Shown here piece after piece: positions 27,640 to 38,819 of a stretch of 64,000 bases of DNA; position 1 is the stretch's first letter; each line of letters opens with the position of its first letter. Origin of the DNA: Callaeas wilsoni (lineage: Eukaryota; Chordata; Aves; Passeriformes; Callaeidae); NCBI GenBank assembly GCA_013398955.1, contig VWPU01018961.1, positions 62,001 through 126,000 on the forward strand, given 5' to 3'. Below the pieces are notes generated by a model that was given only the letters and a program-made list of their open reading frames with translations, was not told the origin of the DNA and did not search any database. The position numbers and the translations under genes were made by a program.

Positions 27640-27925
27640 GGCTCGGGAAGAGAGCGCACTGTGGTGCCAGGGTGAGGGCTGGGGTAGCGCGGCGGCTGCT
27701 GCAGTGTGGCTGCCTGTGTCAGCCAGCGCAGGCCGGGCGGGCTGGGAGGTGCTGCCAGTGCCACGGGCGCGCAGCGCAGACCAATCCCCGGCCGTGCTGC
27801 CAGCGCCGCGGAGAAGCCTTTTCTGTTTATGTTTCCTCATTTCGGGAGTGACGTCAAAGGGTTTAGTTTTTCCTCTGCATGTGCTATTAATTTTAAACGA
27901 CTACTATGGGAGGAATGTGGCAGTG
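27640..27925 (+). promoter_or_regulatory. CpG island with CCAAT box, full CRE and TATA-like stretch: candidate promoter
   Basis: Between about 27648 and 27812 I count 17 CpG dinucleotides in some 165 bp, in sharp contrast to the CpG-poor surroundings. To the right, in order on the + strand, are CCAAT at 27781-27785, the perfect palindromic cAMP-response element TGACGTCA at 27849-27856, and an AT-rich TATA-like stretch 'ctattaattttaaa' at 27884-27897. CRE-to-TATA spacing of about 30 bp is typical of CREB-responsive promoters and would put a start site near 27915-27925. Downstream lies an ATG in strong context (A at -3, G at +4) at 27906 and a moderate donor, CAGAG|GTACCA, after 28011. I do not recognise the gene. 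It could serve an unidentified coding gene, an alternative first exon or a lncRNA. Transcription is not shown by the sequence. Confidence 0.6.
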
Positions 27926-28053
27926 TGATAGGCAGGCTACCCTACGCGAAAGAAACCGGACTCATGATTTATCTCTCCTGGATTCAGCTCAGAAAGATTT
28001 CATGCCCAGAGGTACCAGAAAAAAACAATATATCCTCACAACATGGGGAAAGG

Positions 28054-28062
28054 CTATAAATA
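28054..28062 (+). promoter_or_regulatory. TATA-box-like site
   Basis: 'ctataaata' is a good TATA match about 200 bp right of the CRE. It has no CpG cluster of its own just upstream and may be fortuitous in AT-rich DNA. Confidence 0.25.
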
Positions 28063-28149
28063 CGCTTACATATATTGAAGTATTCTTAAATACACACAAG
28101 ATGTTTTCCAGGGAGGGCTGGGTTATCTCCATGGGTTGTGGTGCAAAAT

Positions 28150-28245
28150 CAGACCTGATTCTGCCCTTGCCCTACAGTAAATCAGGAACTGCTTGTCTAA
28201 ATTCAGCAGTGTCACACCAGTGTAAACCTGGCTAAAGAGATAAGA
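28150..28245. repeat. Ancient palindromic (MITE-like) amniote repeat
   Basis: 'agacctgattctgccc' at the left and 'acaccagtgtaaacctggct' (28214-28233) at the right match the two arms of an old palindromic element common in turtle, crocodile and bird genomes. That element has arms of the type 'gatctcagttacaccggtgtaaatc...'. Both arms are present, so this is close to a full-length but decayed copy. I do not give a family name because I cannot check one. It sits within 350 bp downstream of the CpG island. Confidence 0.55.
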
Positions 28246-29311
28246 CTGAGACTACTGTACACATCCTTTTATCAGTCAGCAGGAGCTACACTGCAGATCA
28301 GCAAACTGCTTTCGTTACCCCATCCGAGTCACGGATGCAGTCACCCTTGAGGTCTGGTCTGGGCAAACAACTGCTCCTTCCGCCAGCAGCTCGCAGCCCA
28401 GCCGTGCTCGCCTGTGAGCTCTGCTGTGGACCACCACAAGGCCTTTTATATCCTACCAAAGTCCACATCAAAAGACAAGAGGAAGGGAGAGCCTGGCTTT
28501 CAGTATAACCACACCTTTGCCAGTGGAGAAACCATGCCAGTGAAACTTCAAGAAACAAATAACATTCATCAAAGTCAATTAGCATGGGCAAAAAAGGCCA
28601 AAAGATAATTGATGGGAGGTCAGTTGACAACAGTAAGTGTTTCTTTATCTGCATCATTCTAATTTTATCGATTTGTTCTTCTAGGGAACACTTTCAAAGA
28701 GCTTGGTCTATAAGGCACAGTTAATTTCTAAAAAGTCTTAACAGTCTCACATTTAATTTTAAAACACAGATAAATGCTTTTAAAAATGGGCTGGCAGAAA
28801 GCTTCTGAATAAGAAATTTCTCAGTGGTCCACAGAACATGTACAAACAGAATAGAAGTCATAGGAACTTCCCCATGACCACCAATTGATTCTACCAAAAT
28901 GCAGCTCCAGAGAGGCCAAAATATTTAATGATTTTTGCTTACTGAAACATCTGCCTGTGCTATCACTGCTAATGCAATCGTCTTCACAAACAAATGCTAA
29001 GGGTTAGGGGGATGTAAATGCTAGAATAACGTAACAATAAGTATTAAATAAGTCAGAGATTTACAAAATCAATTAGAGCACATTAAGTTCACTGACTGTA
29101 CTTAGGGAAGCAAATGAAGCAATTTGAAATGCACAAATAGAAATATTATTCGTAGCACACAGAAAATCATCGTGTTCATCTTCACTCAGCATTGGTGAGC
29201 AGGCGACTGAGTCATGCACTTTGGGAATTGCACTTCAGGAACCAGTTTTAGGAATGTCAGCTGAAAATTAAATGGATTTCAGTGGGAGTGATCTGCAGTC
29301 TGTGAAGAAAA
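28246..29311. other. No gene recognised
   Basis: Slightly GC-richer up to about 28560, with a 119-codon leftward frame (28298-28657) lacking any domain, then AT-rich. If the CpG island is a promoter, a first intron or exon could lie here, but no splice structure is compelling. Confidence 0.45.
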
Positions 29312-29420
29312 ACTGAGATTGATATTGTTTAGTCCAAAGAAAGGAGAGTTGGTAAGTATTCTTAACTTCATAAAGGGTATATTTCTCTGAAAAAAAATAA
29401 ACAATGCTAGATAGAGTTTA
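29312..29420 (+). mobile_element. Ancient CR1/L3-like LINE fragment
   Basis: 'gagattgatattgtttagtc' followed by 'aaagaaaggagagttggta' and 'acttcataaagggtatat' parallels the late coding part of old CR1/L3 elements ('gagactgagattgttcagtctggaaaagag...'). It is very diverged, and the call rests on the order of three weak matches. It lies 1.1 kb upstream of the endonuclease fossil on the same strand. Confidence 0.5.
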
Positions 29421-30559
29421 TTCTTTGGCCTGGAGATGACATCTGGCCTTTAAACTTTTTCACCCTTTATGGCAACATAACTTCATCTAAGCTGATTATA
29501 AGCCTCAGATTGTGTTTGGAAAGCAATCAGGGCAGTGCCCAAAATCTGTGAAGGTCTGCTCTAGAAACATGACATAGTAGATAACCAAGGTCCACTGTTT
29601 CGAGATGCATTCTGGCTCTGTTTATTTTACTAGAATAGATCCAGACAATTTGCAAAGAAGGAGAGATTAAATTTTTCTCCATAAGAATTGTGGTTAGAAC
29701 AAGTAAACTGCAGTAGAGGAAAGTTGTTTGACTTTGGAAAAACTACAGGTAGGAGAGTGAAGTACTGAAATAGATGGGCTGTGATAGTTTGCAGCGTCTG
29801 GTTACTGGCTATTTTTAAAAGTATGGTTAGTCAGCTATCACTCATGAACAGTTTTGGTATAGGTGATCCTACTGTGGAGTATAGATGTAAGAGTAGGAGA
29901 TTGTCAAATGTCCGTTTCTGTCCAATTATTTTCTTGATTTTGCATTTTAGGGTCAATCTAATTAATACCATTACATTGCATTTCATAAATTAGGGTCCAG
30001 GTACATTCCAGTTTTGCACAAAGTCTTAGGTCTTGTCTCTCTCCTAAATAAATTAGAGGTTACTTCAGCCTCCTGCAACCAAGTAACCCTATGACAGCGA
30101 GTGGTCACCGTGAGTTTTGTGATGTAGAGGATTCTTTGGTGAAAAGACAGAGAGGCCTGGAAGCACTTCTGATTGCAGTTTGTATTTGAACAAAGAATCT
30201 TAATGCCTGCACGAGGAGATGCTGGTAAGAGTGAGAATGAGAAGGAAGATCTTGGTTACCTCAGCATTTCCACAGTGGGATGGAAAGGACTGATGAGAAA
30301 AAAATGGGTTGCATCTAGGAAAGAAAAAACTTCAGCATAGATTTGCTAATCTGATTTGATACATGCTAAAATATCCTTTCAGACTGGTGACATGCATGTC
30401 CAGAGAAATGTAACCCACACTGGCCTAAACAAAAAAGCTGAAAAAATCTGATTCTTTAAAAAAATATCATTGGAGGAAGAAAAAGCAAAACAAAACAACT
30501 GATGCTCAGCCTAGACTGATGTAAACGTTATCTAAATAAATGTAATGGAGCCAGAACAC

Positions 30560-30930
30560 GTAAAGCAAGATCAAAATTACAACTTAATTGACATAACAGA
30601 AACTTGGTAGGGTAGAGTCACATGAGTATGTGACTGGAATACTAATGCCAAAGAGCACAGCTTGTTCAGGAGCAAGAGGAAGAAACAACAAGAGGAAAAA
30701 AGGTGAAGGAGATTATGCCTCGTATCTCACCGAGATGTTCAGAATGCAGCAGGAAACGTGCACTGCAAGTTCGAGCAGTAGTACAAAGGACAAGAACATA
30801 GGCATTGTTGGGGAATCTGCTGCAGATCCAGGCAGATAAAGTAGGTAAATCTTTTTGTTAGCAATTAGCAGGATTGTCCAAAGCACAGAATTTGGCCATA
30901 ATGGGAGATTTTAATCATGCAGCTCTTGAA
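30560..30930 (+). pseudogene. Fossil endonuclease segment of a CR1/L3-like LINE ORF2
   Basis: In reading order but with frame changes and stops, the + strand gives pieces of the AP-endonuclease domain of CR1-clade ORF2. 'LIDITETW' followed by a stop falls near 30583-30609 and corresponds to the family motif ITETWW. 'GICCRS' near 30810-30828 corresponds to GVCYRPP. 'IMGDFNH' near 30899-30919 corresponds to the catalytic GDFN motif. In the intact family this domain nicks target DNA for target-primed reverse transcription. Here at least one in-frame stop and two frame shifts make it dead. A 69-codon frame (30630-30839) is a wrong-frame reading of the same fossil. Distance from the avian CR1 consensus suggests an insertion older than birds. 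Confidence 0.72.
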
Positions 30931-33900
30931 AAAAGAGCTGAGCTGGACTCAGATACTGTGGTTCCTTCTCTCTGGAGTAAGCATCAGAGTATATATGGGA
31001 ATCCTCAAATTTATGAGCCTGCCTTTTTGTGCAATCCTACTCGATGAAATAATTTTACTTGCTTTTACAGTCCTGGTTTAGCATTGGAGATGTTTTAATA
31101 TTTGTTTTTAGCTATTCTCCTTTCTCAATATAGGTGGCACACCAACACGTTCTCTCTTACCATGGAATGGCATTCCTCTTCACAAATCTGCAATCCTTCC
31201 ATTGTGGTCTTTGGAAAGAAAGTTGGATACTAGAGAGGCTGCTTAATTGGACTCGCCCAAACCACGCTCCTTATACCCAGATATAATCCCTGAAACTTAA
31301 AAAAAAATAAATTCGTCTCAGTGCCAGTAAAATCTGTTTGCGCATGATAGAATGGCAGGCACTGTGCATGGAGAGGCAAAAAGATGGCTCCTTCCTAAGA
31401 TACCTTCCACTTTCTTCCCATTGCTTTATTTCTACCCTGACCATCTTTAGGATGGGGTGCAGAACCAGACCAGATATTGCCCTTCATATTGCTCTCAACG
31501 ACATCTGAATGGGAGCTGGGAATAAGGAGTGGAAAATGAGGGATCATTTACAAGCTGCTATCACAGATGAATGAGTTCATGCCTGACTCTTCATTTCCAC
31601 TTTCCTCTGCTCCCTCCAAAACTGCTCTGAATTGCAAAGTTGTAGATGTTACAATGATGCCCCAAAGTATTTCTACTTTTCCTTAGGGCATAAACATGTA
31701 AATCTGAGGATGCTGAAAACTCTATGATGAAAGCTGTTCTTTGTCAAGTCTGTTGCAGCTTTCTTTGTCAGGGCACAATAAAGGTGGACAAGTAGTGCAG
31801 AGTGACAGTGGCCTGCATTCATGAAAACAAAGGAAGGAAAGGGTCAACAACCACAGTCAAAGTATAGTTTCAAGAAAGTTTATGCTTATCCCACCCCATA
31901 AATACAGATACACTACTCTTGGAGGTGAGTTCCTATGTTACACTGTAATTGCTGTTGGGAAACTTCTAAAGGCAAATTTCTCCAGGCTGAATTATGTGAA
32001 ATTGCTTATAGTGACTAGATGTGAATGTTCTGTGCCTGTTTATTTACAAATCCATGCCTTCAGATTAGTCTTGTTATAGTTGCAATGAATGGCTGGAAGC
32101 ATCCTTGGTGTACAGTTTGTGGAACAAACTCCGTTTTCTACATTTCTTTTCTTCTGGGATCTGTGTGATGTTTTTAGTGTGTTTACAGAGAACCTGTGTG
32201 AACTGCCAGAGGCTGCTGTTGGCTGACACCAGCTGAGGTTCGGGGTTGTTTGAAATGACCCAGGGCCATGTGACTCAGACAAGTCTGGAGGTCGGTAAGT
32301 GCATGATGTTGTTCAGAGTGAGGTGGTCCCCAAAGGAGGACACAGATTGCTGACACGACTTTAGTCCTCATTTATCTGAACTAAAAGCTGCTGTGTTGGT
32401 AAATGGTTTGGACTTCTAGGCTTCAAAGTGCTGTCCTAAGAAGATTACACCGCTCCCGAGAAAGGTATCTCCAAAAGGGAATGCTCTCCTGCTTTCTCAA
32501 ACTTATCCATGCAATGTTTTGTCCAGCTTTCCAGCCTTCTGCCACCTACCTCTTTTCAGATATTTTTTCCAATATGAGCTAGAAATTCAGCTTTTTCTGG
32601 CAAAAATTTCCCTCTAACTGTCCCCTATGCCCTGTCAGAGTTCCCAGTCTTCTTCCCAAGAACCGCCAAGTTTAAGAAAAAAGAGTCTTTCTTTATGTCA
32701 TTCTGTTCCTCTTTGCTTTCTCTTCCTGCTTGGACAGTGCAAAGCCAAGGATACATGTATATGAGAACGGTCCTTCCCTCATAACAATTCTCCATCTCAA
32801 ATATAGTTCAGGTATCTCAATCTGGAAGTGGTAGTGGAGAACAGCTGTGATCTGAGCCCAGCTTTCTGAGCGGGTTCCCAGGCCAGTTGTGGGACTTTAT
32901 TCATTTCCCTGGCAATGGAGAAGACAAGGGCATTTGGGCGGACGGTCAGCACGGTGGATTTGTGAACAGCCTCGTGTTTCACAGTGAAGAAAATCTAGGC
33001 ACGTAGAGAGCTTTAGGTGCCCATGCACTGGTACCCTCAGGATTTAGGCAGGTGGAGTTCTGAAGAAAGAAGGAAATTTACACAGTAGGCATGAAAGACC
33101 CTAAACTATAGTAGGTGAATTAGGTGTGAACTATCCGTGTACCTCTGGAAAAAGTTTTTCTTTCAAGGATAGGGAGGAAGCAATTAGATAGAAGGCTACT
33201 TCTGTGGTCTGTAACAGATGAGCATATCACATTACTGTTCTGTAAAATTTATATTATTCAGTATATTAATATCTATAGAAAAGGAGGAAACTTCCAGAAC
33301 TTTGACTTGGTTTGGTTTAATGTAAGAATTAAGAGTAGATTTTTAGAAAACATCTCCACTTACTTCTATACACTTATTCGTAGATTTAAGTGATGGGAAA
33401 TATCTGTAATAAAATGGACATTTTTAAAATCAAAAGACAATACAAATAATTTCTCATCTATGGACTAGACAGTTCATGAAAACAGCATTGCATGAGCTCC
33501 ACAAGCATTATATAAGATGATGAATGCATCAGGAAGAGAATTTCAAATTCCCATTACCTCGAGACAGTGATCTAGAATATTGTGTGGACCTTGATTTTCA
33601 GCAGATGTGACCCTTGAATCAATAAAAAATAACTGCATACATGAATGTTATGAACTTATTTTGGATCCAGTCATAGTCTGGTTTCTGTTTTGCAGCATTT
33701 AAATGACTCCCAAAGGGTGTCAGTTGGGTTACTAGTGAAGAGGACAACAGCATATTCTGCCCTCAGAGTCAGGTCTCCTGGCCACAGAGCAGTGTAAAGC
33801 CCCTAAAGTCAGCGTAAGCCATCCCAGCAGAGGTGTAGTTCGTACAGCTACAACAAATACTGTATACTGGCACAAAGGACCTCATCACATGGGACAAAGA

Positions 33901-34818
33901 AGCTGACACTCAGTTCCCAGGCATTGAAAAGGAAGGGTGAGAAAACATTGCTGTCAATGACTCATATTTGTTTTAGTGATCAGACCATATGCAAAAATAT
34001 TTTGTTTTGTCAGACCCAATACAATAATATTTGACATTTGATTTCAAACCCAGGAAAACTGAGAACAGACAGGTGAAAATTTTAGGTATTTTTCCTTACC
34101 TGAAAGAGAACAAACTTTTATTTTGGCCAATGCTGAGTACTTTTGTCTTCACTCTATCGCTCATAGATGGGTGGCAGAACTTCCTTCTAAAAAACAAACA
34201 TATTCAGAGAAAATTTAAAGTTGTAAAGAGCAGCAAGATCAGCAAATCCAAAACTTTATCTTTTTAATATCACTGTTACTGATACTTCTCCAATTTCATC
34301 CAGCTCTAATTTGTGCAAGTAATTTTTTTTAATCTCCTTTTCAGTTAGTGGATTATTTATATGATGCTCTTGGTGTTTAAAATAGTTGAAAAGAAGAAAT
34401 AAACCAAAAGTAAGGTTTTTACATGCCACAGAGGAAGTTGAAACAATAGAAAAACAAACCAGATGCAATTCTGCATCAAAGGGTTACAAGCAGTGTCAGA
34501 AAGGCTGGTATATCAACCAGTGAGACTGTAAAACTAAAAAAGTACTGCAAGAAAAAAATCTTTGTTTATTCAATTGAGTATCTTTTATCCAATGCTCAAT
34601 AAATAAGAAAAAATAGGAAAAATAATCATATGGTAGTATCCAACTCAAAGTCTCATTTTAATATTTAAGAATTTGTACTGCATCACTATTTTAGACAGAT
34701 AAACACACAGGTAGATGCTTCCTTAAAATATACTGAGGAATATGGTATGCAATTCCTAGGTTTTTGTTTCAACATATATGAATTACAAAGAGCTTCATTC
34801 TTGCCTTTTCTGATTTCT
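30931..34818. other. No gene recognised
   Basis: Unique sequence, slightly GC-richer around 32150-32380 and 32860-32990, with no recognised repeat or exon. The LINE fossil may extend a little to the right past 30930, but no motif supports it. Confidence 0.55.
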
Positions 34819-34897
34819 TTGTTGTTTTCTTTTGTTTTTGTTTGGTTGGTTGGTTTTTGGGGTTTTCTTTGTTGTTGTTTTTTGGGGTTTTTTTTTC
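34819..34897. repeat. T/G-rich low-complexity tract with a G-quadruplex-like run
   Basis: Repeated TTG and GGTT units form a long T/G strand. GGTTGGTTGG (34844-34853) followed by GGGG (34859-34862) could fold a two-tetrad G-quadruplex on the + strand. Confidence 0.8.
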
Positions 34898-36203
34898 TGA
34901 CACCTGTAAAATTTTAGGTGCAGGAGAACTATTTTTGCAACTTTCCATTAATTTTACTACTTAGGAATTTTACTAAGTTTTCAGAATTTGAAGATCTTTT
35001 TATTATTTCCATTGTATTTTCTGTGAAATAGGCATTACTTGAAATGAAGCTGAGGTCAACATCTTCTAAGAAGGATTATTTAGTCTATCAAAGAGAATTT
35101 TAGCTTTCACGTGAAGCTAATAACGAGTAGCTTTCTTATGCTATTGAATTGAAACATGGTAGTGTGATCCAGAAGTTCTAGGCCTTGAGAATGAAAAGTA
35201 TATTGAGATATGCAAATGCAAATAATTTGATTTTGCTCAGCAACTAGTACTTGCACATGGATGATGCTTTGGCTAGTTTTATAGATGCCCACCTATTTTC
35301 TTCCCCCTCACCTCCTCATTGCACAGTGTGCAGCATCCCTGTGTTTCGAGATTCCCATACAGTCTACACGCATTAAATGAGCTCTCTTCAAACACTCTGT
35401 CTAGTCCACAAACTTGTACTTATTTCATGCTGAGTTTTGTCTTTGATAGACAGGACTGAGTACAAATTACTGTTCTGGTTTATGTGCTTATCAGAAAGAG
35501 TGAAAGAAGAGTAAGTGTACAGTGCCCTGGCTGGTGCCCTCCCCAGCACAGTACCTGCACAGATTAAGCAGTAACCTTAACTCCCTGAAGCACTTCATAA
35601 TTTTATTTCATTACTTGGAGTTGGTCAATGATAAAAGTAGTGATACAACTAATGTAATCAGATGGAAAAGAAAAATACTCCCAAGCCAAGCAAAAGGGGC
35701 AAGTTCTCTTACAAACGAGAGTCAAATTCTCAGCAGACCTCCATGTTAATATCTTCCAGAGTGCAAGGTTTGAGTCTTCATTTTTTTCATCTTTTTTATC
35801 TCTTATTAAAATCCCCTCAGTGCTCTGTTGTCTGAAATTCAAGCCAAAACGTAACTGTCACAGAAGAAGAAGGACATTGTTGGGGTCAAATCTTTATTTC
35901 CTTATCATCTCACACAAAAACACCCCTAATTACCATCACATACACATCAAACAGTCTGCAAAGTTAAAGCATATGTAGCAGGGTACAATCAATGACATTT
36001 GTGCAGCAATAGATCAGTTGCTTTCAAAGAACAGTGACAATTTGCAGTAGTTTTCTATACAGTTTGAGCCTTTAAATGAATCATAATTAGAAACTTTTAA
36101 AAAGAGGAAGTGGAAACTAGTATGAATTCACTCAAATGCTAAAGATGTGAACACTAGATAGGTAAGTCAGGAGAACAGTGGAAATGTATTGAAGATACAT
36201 AAT
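34898..36203. other. No gene recognised
   Basis: AT-rich unique sequence. Frames of up to 79 codons overlap on both strands around 35.5-35.8 kb without any domain. Confidence 0.6.
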
Positions 36204-36255
36204 GGATAAAATCTTTGAAGTCAATGGGATTTTACCATTTACTTCAGTGGATTAC
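36204..36255. repeat. Fragment of an ancient amniote repeat
   Basis: 'tgaagtcaatgggattttac' (36216-36235) followed by 'atttacttcagtgg' matches a dispersed motif of bird and reptile genomes ('ttgacttcaatgggaccaggattt' type). The copy at 57701-57753 carries the same motif pair. Short and diverged; family name not assigned. Confidence 0.5.
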
Positions 36256-38793
36256 ACCTGCTATACTTTATAATTATATACTTAGGGAGAATATGTTCAG
36301 TGTTAACAGCGCAGAGATACATCGAGATGCTAATCTTCACATTTTCACATATATTCAGAATCTAGATGAACAGGCTAAATAGTTAAGTAAGACGCAAAGC
36401 ATGTAAATTCTCAGCTCCTCTTGTGAAGGCAGACTCATTAAGGACAAATACAGGTTGCTTTGATGTTGTGCCAAGCATCTGTAATTTTGTAAATTACAGA
36501 ATACAGTAACATTTTGAGACAACTTGCCTTGGCAACGACAAACCATTGATTTTCTGTCAGCTGCTTTCTTCCTCCTTTTTCAGTTCTCTAATTCCAAACA
36601 TCTCCAATGCACATCTTCACAGACCTTAACCAAGACCATGGCTTTCTACTGGGTTTCTAGGCAATAGATGAATCTGGGAAGTCATTATTCCCTACATTCC
36701 TCCGCCTATGGATCACTTGAAGGATACCTCCTCTGCACTGATGTGCTTTCTAGAGCTGCTTCATGTACTATTCAGTTTCTCTTGTCACGAGGACAGTGAC
36801 TTCCAGGAGAACCATCTCCTCCGGCAATCTGACTTCATCTATTCCATCCATCAATGTATTGTGTTGATTTAAAACTCAGGGTGTATAAGAACCTAAGTTA
36901 CTGAAAATGTGTCAACCTAGATAACTTGTTCCAATGTGCCATTTGTAGGCACAGATTGTCTTACCTAAAACTTGGATTTTAATTTTGTTTTATGCTATCC
37001 TATTTATACATATACTCCAGACTTGCAAACAAATGTAAATGATGATTTGAAAAGATGGTTCCTTTCCTATGAAATGCTAGAAATATTAGGATAAATATTT
37101 TCCCTTTTTTTTAAATGTAGACACGTTATCGGTTGGTAATTCATGTAGGACATTGGAAAAGTAAAGTCCGGTGACTTAGATTTAATGTTACTGAACTTTA
37201 AGAAATTACAAATATACTTTCTGAAGGACTCATTATGCATTCAATAAAAACTTTTGAGGACAAAAATGTGGTCCCAAATGGGGAGAATAACAATTACAAC
37301 AGTAACACATGGATCTGACCCTATGAATATTTGTTTACTTGTGTCAGAGGCCTGTATTTACACAGTAGTAATTACAAAGTTGTTCTGCCATTCAGCCACT
37401 CAACTGCATTAAAGACAGGACATAGCTACCAAGATTCCCTAGATTTTGGAGTTCAGGTTTCTCCTTCAGAGCAATTTTAACTGACCTTTTAATGGCATCA
37501 AACAGGACTTCAATTAATGCTCCCCATTAGTACATCTGACCCACCCTCCTCCTGCACACACACTTTTGTTTTATAAGCAAAGCTCTTTCCCTGTAAGCTC
37601 TCTAGATTCAGCCTGTAAGCAGGCATTTGCTGTCCCTGCTTTACACTCTTAAAATATGCAATCCCATTCCCAGATGGGGGCTTGCAATGCCAAGGTACAT
37701 AAGGTGTAGCTGTCTTTTATGGTCCTTCTGTCTTGAATGTCACTTTCAGAGTCACTAGGTTTGCTAAACACATGGAAATATGTTTTTACGACTATTATCC
37801 AGCAGTGACTATAGGGAATCAAAGTCAAGCCAAATTAGGGGATTTAATCCATCTTTCAAAATTCAAAAAATATTAAAATAATAACTAAAGACTATTAAAA
37901 TTAATTTCTGTTCTATGCATTTTTCAGGTATGGCTACATATCATGTGCTTCTACAGATTGTTTCATAATAATGAAACTCCAGGTTATTGTGTAGTAAAGA
38001 GATAACACAGAATCAAAATGCTAGGAATTGCAGCTGTGATGCTCAAAGAAGCCCAGCCACTCACACTGGAGTGCAGTTGCCCTCTGAGATATTTTTCTGT
38101 GATAACTAAGATCATTAAGTACCATGAAACAAACCAATCTCTAATAAGGGCAAACATGACATAAATGGAAACCATTAAAGAACAAAAATGAGCAGATGAG
38201 AGAAAATATTATCAACAACAAGCATTGTGAGAAGAGAAATGTTTTTTTACCTGGTCCTAAATCTTTACAATGTGCTTAGCTTTTAATCCTAAAGGCAAAA
38301 TGTCACACCCATGAGATACATAAACAGAGTAATCATGACCCAGATTAAGGACGAAAACAGACATAGGCCTACACTGACACAGAAGAAGATGAGCTCGATG
38401 GTGCTCAGAGATTAACTCAGCTACACATTGAGGATCAGGAGAGATTTGACTGCCAATGCCTTGTTAAAACAGCAGCAGCATTGCAGACCACTTTCACAAA
38501 CTGAGATACCAGTTCTGATCTGGACTGTGAAACACACACTGCTCTGATCAGTCTGGTTGATCTCTCAACATGAACAATTTTTATTTCTGAAATCCCAATT
38601 TAGACTTCCCTGCCTACACACAAAATACTCTTTGGACTGCAGCTCTGTATTCTCACAGGCACACAAACACATACGGCCAAGTATTTCCTACTCTTCAACA
38701 AAATGTCATTATTTACCATTACAAAGATCAAATTATCGTATTCCAAAGAAGGGTCAATATTTTAAGTGTGGATGAAAGCACCTATTCCTTTTT

Positions 38794-38819
38794 ACATTAG
38801 TTAGTCACATTAGTTAGTC
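38794..38819. repeat. 13-bp tandem duplication
   Basis: 'acattagttagtc' occurs twice head to tail (38794-38806, 38807-38819). The copies are identical, which points to a recent replication-slippage event. Confidence 0.9.

Noticed and set aside
28054..28062. TATA box as an independent promoter
   Set aside because: A single TATA match is expected by chance in AT-rich DNA, and no other core element supports it. Listed only at low confidence.
38794..38819. CRISPR-like or satellite array
   Set aside because: Only two 13-bp units without spacers; simple slippage duplication.
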